A stretch of 9,334 nt of DNA from Acidimicrobiia bacterium (GTDB lineage Bacteria > Actinomycetota > Acidimicrobiia > Spongiisociales > SHLN01), in the NCBI GenBank assembly GCA_004283105.1, contig SHLN01000095.1, positions 1 to 9,334 on the forward strand. The letters are read 5' to 3'. The position numbers and the translations under genes were made by a program. Shown here piece by piece: positions 7,725 through 9,334 of this stretch. A model generated the notes under the pieces. It made no database searches, had not been told where the DNA came from, and saw only the letters and a program-made list of their open reading frames with translations. Position 1 is the first letter of the stretch; each line of letters begins with the position of its first letter.

Positions 7725-7759
7725 CGGCCATCGGCCTCCGGCCTTCGGCTACCGGCCAG
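7725..7759 (+). repeat. Heptanucleotide tandem array 1 (CGGCYNN family)
   Basis: Five consecutive 7-bp units begin at 7725, 7732, 7739, 7746 and 7753. Each starts CGGC, followed by C or T and two variable bases. The array begins eight bases after the formate dehydrogenase stop codon and is not part of a gene. It is the inverted partner of the array at 7799-7833. Confidence 0.7.
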
Positions 7760-7798
7760 AGACGGTGACACAGATAGAGGCTTTGTCGGGAGGTTCTT

Positions 7799-7833
7799 GC
7801 CGATGGCCGACAGCCGACGGCCGATAGCCGGCG
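7799..7833 (-). repeat. Heptanucleotide tandem array 2, inverted copy of array 1 family
   Basis: Five 7-bp units begin at 7799, 7806, 7813, 7820 and 7827, each starting GCCG on the plus strand. On the minus strand they read as the same CGGCYNT family as array 1. Aligned in register, the reverse complement matches array 1 at 26 of 33 positions. The two arrays could form an imperfect stem around a 39-base spacer, in RNA or in single-stranded DNA. Confidence 0.68.
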
Positions 7834-7850
7834 GCGTTCTACGCCGCTTT
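7831..7850. terminator. Short hairpin, possible weak terminator
   Basis: GCGGCG (7831-7836), the loop TTCTA, and CGCCGC (7842-7847) form a perfect 6-bp stem, followed by TTT on the plus strand. The loop contains the TAG stop (minus strand, 7841-7839) of the small ORF. It could end readthrough from the formate dehydrogenase operon. The T-run is short, so function is uncertain. Confidence 0.4.
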
Positions 7851-8042
7851 CGGGCCTCTCGGGCCGTGGTCGTGCGGGCAGCCGAGCGGGGTTCGGAGCT
7901 GCCAGAACGTGTTCTCGTAGGGGTAGTGCGGGCAGGAGGGGAGCAGCTGTCCCTCACAGACGAGGACGGTGTGGCCGTGGCGATCCATCCAGTACCCGCC
8001 GGTCTGCACCGGGACTCCGTTGAGGTAGGTGATGGTGGCCAC
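7839..8042 (-). CDS. Small Cys/His-rich protein, possibly zinc-binding (YjzC/zinc-ribbon-like)
   Basis: 67 aa from a GTG at 8042, the only start after an in-frame TGA 15 bases upstream. There is no clear ribosome binding site, so it may be leaderless. The composition looks like real protein: TGGYWMDRHGHTVLVCEGQL then LPSCPH and TFWQL. The spacing resembles short proteins of the form SGxYxxxxxGHxVxLxxGxxFPPCxxC (YjzC and related zinc-ribbon-like families), which is a recollection of a pattern and not a search result. H22, H24, C29, C37, H39, C55, H57 and H59 are candidate metal ligands. It sits alone among heptamer arrays, with array 2 immediately downstream of it. A chance ORF cannot be excluded. 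Confidence 0.5.
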   Translation of the reverse strand: MATITYLNGVPVQTGGYWMDRHGHTVLVCEGQLLPSCPHYPYENTFWQLRTPLGCPHDHGPRGPKAA

Positions 8043-8078
8043 GGAAGGTGTATCGGTTCATTAGGTGCGGGGCTTTAT

Positions 8079-8112
8079 GTTCCTGGTTCCTGGGTTCCTG
8101 GTTCCTGGTTCC
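8079..8112 (+). repeat. Heptanucleotide tandem array 3 (GTTCCTG)
   Basis: Four exact GTTCCTG units begin at 8079, 8086, 8094 and 8101, and a partial GTTCC follows at 8108. One extra G at 8093 shifts the phase after the second unit. It abuts array 4 directly. No inverted partner was found in the window. Confidence 0.85.
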
Positions 8113-8147
8113 GTGAGCTGTGAGTTGTGAGCTGTGAGCTGTGAGCA
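8113..8147 (+). repeat. Heptanucleotide tandem array 4 (GTGAGCT)
   Basis: Five units begin at 8113, 8120, 8127, 8134 and 8141. Three are exact GTGAGCT, one is GTGAGTT and the last is GTGAGCA. This is the least degenerate array after array 3, to which it is fused head to tail. Confidence 0.85.
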
Positions 8148-8174
8148 GAACGCTGCAGGTCGGTGGCGGTTTCT

Positions 8175-8209
8175 GGCTCAGAGCTCATGGCTCGAAGCCC
8201 AGAGCTAAA
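8175..8209 (-). repeat. Heptanucleotide tandem array 5, degenerate inverted copy of array 4 family
   Basis: Units begin at 8175, 8182, 8189, 8196 and 8203, with plus-strand consensus RGCTCAN. This is the reverse complement of the GTGAGCT family (AGCTCAC). Register alignment with the reverse complement of array 4 gives 24 of 35 matches, so it is more diverged. A 27-base spacer separates it from array 4. It ends about 30 bases before the -10 box of the Hsp20 gene. Confidence 0.6.
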
Positions 8210-8237
8210 TCTGCGCGGAATACACTCAGGTTATCTG

Positions 8238-8271
8238 TTGCTATAATGAGGGAAGCCAATAACTACGGAGG
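8238..8271 (+). promoter_or_regulatory. Extended -10 promoter and ribosome binding site of the Hsp20 gene
   Basis: A perfect TATAAT lies at 8242-8247 with the extended -10 motif TGC at 8239-8241. No good -35 hexamer is visible 16-18 bases upstream. Transcription should start near 8254, leaving a short leader. GGAGG at 8267-8271 is five bases before the ATG. No CIRCE (TTAGCACTC-N9-GAGTGCTAA) or HspR HAIR-like repeat is seen between the -10 box and the gene. Confidence 0.7.
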
Positions 8272-8276
8272 TAACC

Positions 8277-8711
8277 ATGAGGCTTGTACGTTTTGAGCCG
8301 TTCGGCTTGTCCCGTGATCTCGATCGGCTGTTTGCCGAATTCGGGCCCCGCATGATGACCGATGAGTGGGTCCCGAGTATCGACGTTGTCGACAAGGAGG
8401 ACGCCCTCGTCATCAGGGTCGAGGCTCCCGGAGTCGATGCCGAGTCGCTCGACATCACCGTGGAGGGTGACACGCTCGCTATCACCGGCGCGCGGCACTT
8501 CGAGGATGAAGTGACCGAGCAGGGGTATCAGCGCAAAGAGCTCTTCGAAGGCGAGTTCAAGCGGACCATCGTGCTTCCCGAAGGAGTCGACGTCGACGCC
8601 ATCGCGGCGGTCTCGAAGGATGGGATCCTCACCGTGACCGTCCCGAAGAGCCCCGAGGTCCTTCCTCGCAAGGTGAAGGTCGCCATCGAGGAGGGGAACG
8701 GGAACGCATAG
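8277..8711 (+). CDS. hsp20: Small heat shock protein, Hsp20/alpha-crystallin family
   Basis: 144 aa from ATG at 8277, with GGAGG five bases upstream. It is an ATP-independent cytosolic holdase that binds unfolding proteins and forms oligomers. A short N-terminal arm (1-29: FEPFGLSRDLDRLFAEF) precedes the alpha-crystallin domain (about 31-125), which starts WVPSIDVVDKEDALVIRVEA. The conserved GYQRKELFEGEFKRTIVLPE leads to the family signature AAVSKDGILTVTVPK (A-x3-D-G-x-L). The C-terminal extension has a V-x-V motif (KVKV, 132-135) like the I-x-I motif that links dimers. Length and domain order are normal for bacterial Hsp20. It stands alone, with its own promoter and a terminator downstream. 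Confidence 0.95.
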   Translation: MRLVRFEPFGLSRDLDRLFAEFGPRMMTDEWVPSIDVVDKEDALVIRVEAPGVDAESLDITVEGDTLAITGARHFEDEVTEQGYQRKELFEGEFKRTIVLPEGVDVDAIAAVSKDGILTVTVPKSPEVLPRKVKVAIEEGNGNA

Positions 8712-8726
8712 CGGTCTCGTTCCTTA

Positions 8727-8745
8727 GGAGCTGCTTCGCAGCTCC
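8727..8745. other. Perfect 8-bp hairpin after the Hsp20 gene
   Basis: GGAGCTGC, loop TTC, GCAGCTCC form a perfect stem 16 bases after the Hsp20 stop. There is no T-tract on either side, so it is more likely an mRNA 3'-end stabiliser or a short palindromic element than an intrinsic terminator. Confidence 0.5.
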
Positions 8746-8772
8746 AGCGGTTGACACCGTTGCACAAACGAA

Positions 8773-8799
8773 AAGGCCCCGGCCGCGAGCCGGGGCCTT
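8773..8799. terminator. Strong bidirectional intrinsic terminator between Hsp20 and the ABC ATPase
   Basis: AAGGCCCCGG (8773-8782), a 7-nt loop, and CCGGGGCCTT (8790-8799) form a perfect 10-bp stem. AAAA at 8771-8774 becomes a TTTT tract on the minus strand, so it suits the ABC ATPase gene that ends at 8818. It also lies between two convergent genes and can stop Hsp20 transcription. A small second hairpin (CGCCT-GAG-AGGCG, 8805-8817) abuts the ATPase stop codon. Confidence 0.82.
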
Positions 8800-8817
8800 C
8801 CTCGCGCCTGAGAGGCG

Positions 8818-9334
8818 TCAACTCTCCGGGTGGTCGACGGTCAGGACGAGGGGGCAGTCACGATGAGGATGGTCGACCACCCGCATCGGCTGGCGATACA
8901 CGGTGGACAGCCGTTCGCTCGTGAGGACCTCGGATGGAGTGCCGATGGCGGCGGCTTGTCCGTCGCTGAGCAGCATGATGCGATCGCTGTGGGCGGCGGC
9001 CAGGTTGATGTCGTGCAGAACCACGATGATGGTCGTCCCGCCATCGGCGAGGCGTCGCAGGGCGCCCATCACCGTCTCTTGATGCCCGATATCGAGTGAC
9101 GACGTCGGCTCGTCCAGGAGAATCACCGGGGTTTCCTGAGCAATGACCCGCGCCAGCCCGACGCGTTGTTGCTCTCCGGAGGAGAGACTGCTCATGATTC
9201 GAGGCCCGAGGTGGAGGACGTCGGTTCTTTCCATGGCGGAGTCCACGATGGCGTCGTGCTGGTCGGCGTCGATCATCGCTCTCCGGTGCGGGTGGCGGCC
9301 CATGGCGACCGTGTCCCGCACGGCAAAGGGGTTC
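8818..9334 (-). CDS. hmuV: Haem/iron-type ABC transporter ATP-binding protein, C-terminal part (HmuV-like)
   Basis: The gene runs off the right edge; about 172 codons are visible up to the TGA at 8820-8818. The reading frame is open through the edge (NPFAVRDTVAMGRHPHR), so the GTG at about 9321 is not the real start. The Walker A and Q-loop lie outside the window. The following are visible: the ABC signature LSSGEQQRVGLARVIAQ (LSSGE in place of the usual LSGGE), Walker B VILLDEPTSSLD with the D-loop, and the H-loop in VVLHDINLAAAHSD. The tail VYRQPMRVVDHPHRDCPLVL matches the C-terminus typical of haem importers of the HmuV group. It would power uptake of haem or a ferric chelate through a permease expected upstream, to the right of the window. 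A cobalamin or siderophore ATPase (BtuD/FecE) is the main alternative. Confidence 0.88.
   Translation of the reverse strand, partial: NPFAVRDTVAMGRHPHRRAMIDADQHDAIVDSAMERTDVLHLGPRIMSSLSSGEQQRVGLARVIAQETPVILLDEPTSSLDIGHQETVMGALRRLADGGTTIIVVLHDINLAAAHSDRIMLLSDGQAAAIGTPSEVLTSERLSTVYRQPMRVVDHPHRDCPLVLTVDHPES

Noticed and set aside
7599..8123. Plus-strand open frame running from the end of fdsA through the repeat island
   Set aside because: It starts inside fdsA in another frame and crosses several heptamer arrays. Its translation is low-complexity.
7725..8209. CRISPR array
   Set aside because: Units are 7 bp with no unique spacers between them, and no cas genes are present.
8217..8239. SigH/SigR-type promoter (GGAAT...GTT) upstream of Hsp20
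   Set aside because: GGAATA and a GTT are present, but the spacing (about 15 bases) is too short for the known consensus, and the extended -10 TATAAT explains the promoter better.

Overview
The window is GC-rich, uses several GTG starts, has tightly overlapping operon junctions (GTGA, TGATG, TAATG), and carries Shine-Dalgarno sites of the AAGGAG type. Together with secreted lipoproteins and an ECF-type sigma/membrane-protein pair, this suggests a high-GC bacterium, most likely an actinobacterium. An uncultured Acidimicrobiia-like lineage is a guess from general feel, not something the sequence proves.

Layout, left to right. (1) Positions 1-1028: the 3' end of a sigma-70 family (ECF-like) factor, overlapped by a gene for a single-pass membrane protein that is probably its anti-sigma or sensor partner. 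(2) 1133-2011: a small cupin protein, then a lipoprotein class I cytochrome c (c5-like), both with good ribosome binding sites. (3) 2075-2638, minus strand: an unrecognised lipoprotein, convergent with the cytochrome. (4) 2639-2816: a divergent control region with inverted repeats and a -10-like box placed for leaderless transcription of the next operon. (5) 2817-7716: a three-gene operon for a cytosolic NAD+-dependent molybdenum or tungsten formate dehydrogenase, in the order gamma-beta-alpha (FdsG-FdsB-FdsA type). The subunits overlap by one base (TGATG) and by one base (TAATG).

(6) 7717-8276: an unusual intergenic island. It holds five short tandem arrays, all with a 7-bp period. Arrays 1 and 2 are inverted copies of one heptamer family, arrays 4 and 5 are inverted copies of a second family, and array 3 is a third family. 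A 67-codon minus-strand ORF with a zinc-ribbon-like Cys/His pattern lies between arrays 2 and 3. (7) 8277-8711: a small heat shock protein (Hsp20) behind an extended -10 promoter. (8) 8773-8799: a strong, probably bidirectional terminator. (9) 8818 to the right edge, minus strand: the C-terminal part of a haem/iron-type ABC transporter ATPase (HmuV-like).

How the genes work together: electrons from formate would enter the alpha subunit at the Mo/W-bisPGD site (Cys365/His366/Arg558). They would pass through a long Fe-S chain in alpha to the FMN of beta, and reduce NAD+. The gamma subunit and the N-terminal domain of beta add [2Fe-2S] sites. The maturation factor FdhD and the small FdsD subunit often found in such operons are not in this window. 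The other genes look like independent units. The most unusual content is the heptanucleotide-repeat island; the architecture of the formate dehydrogenase beta subunit is second.
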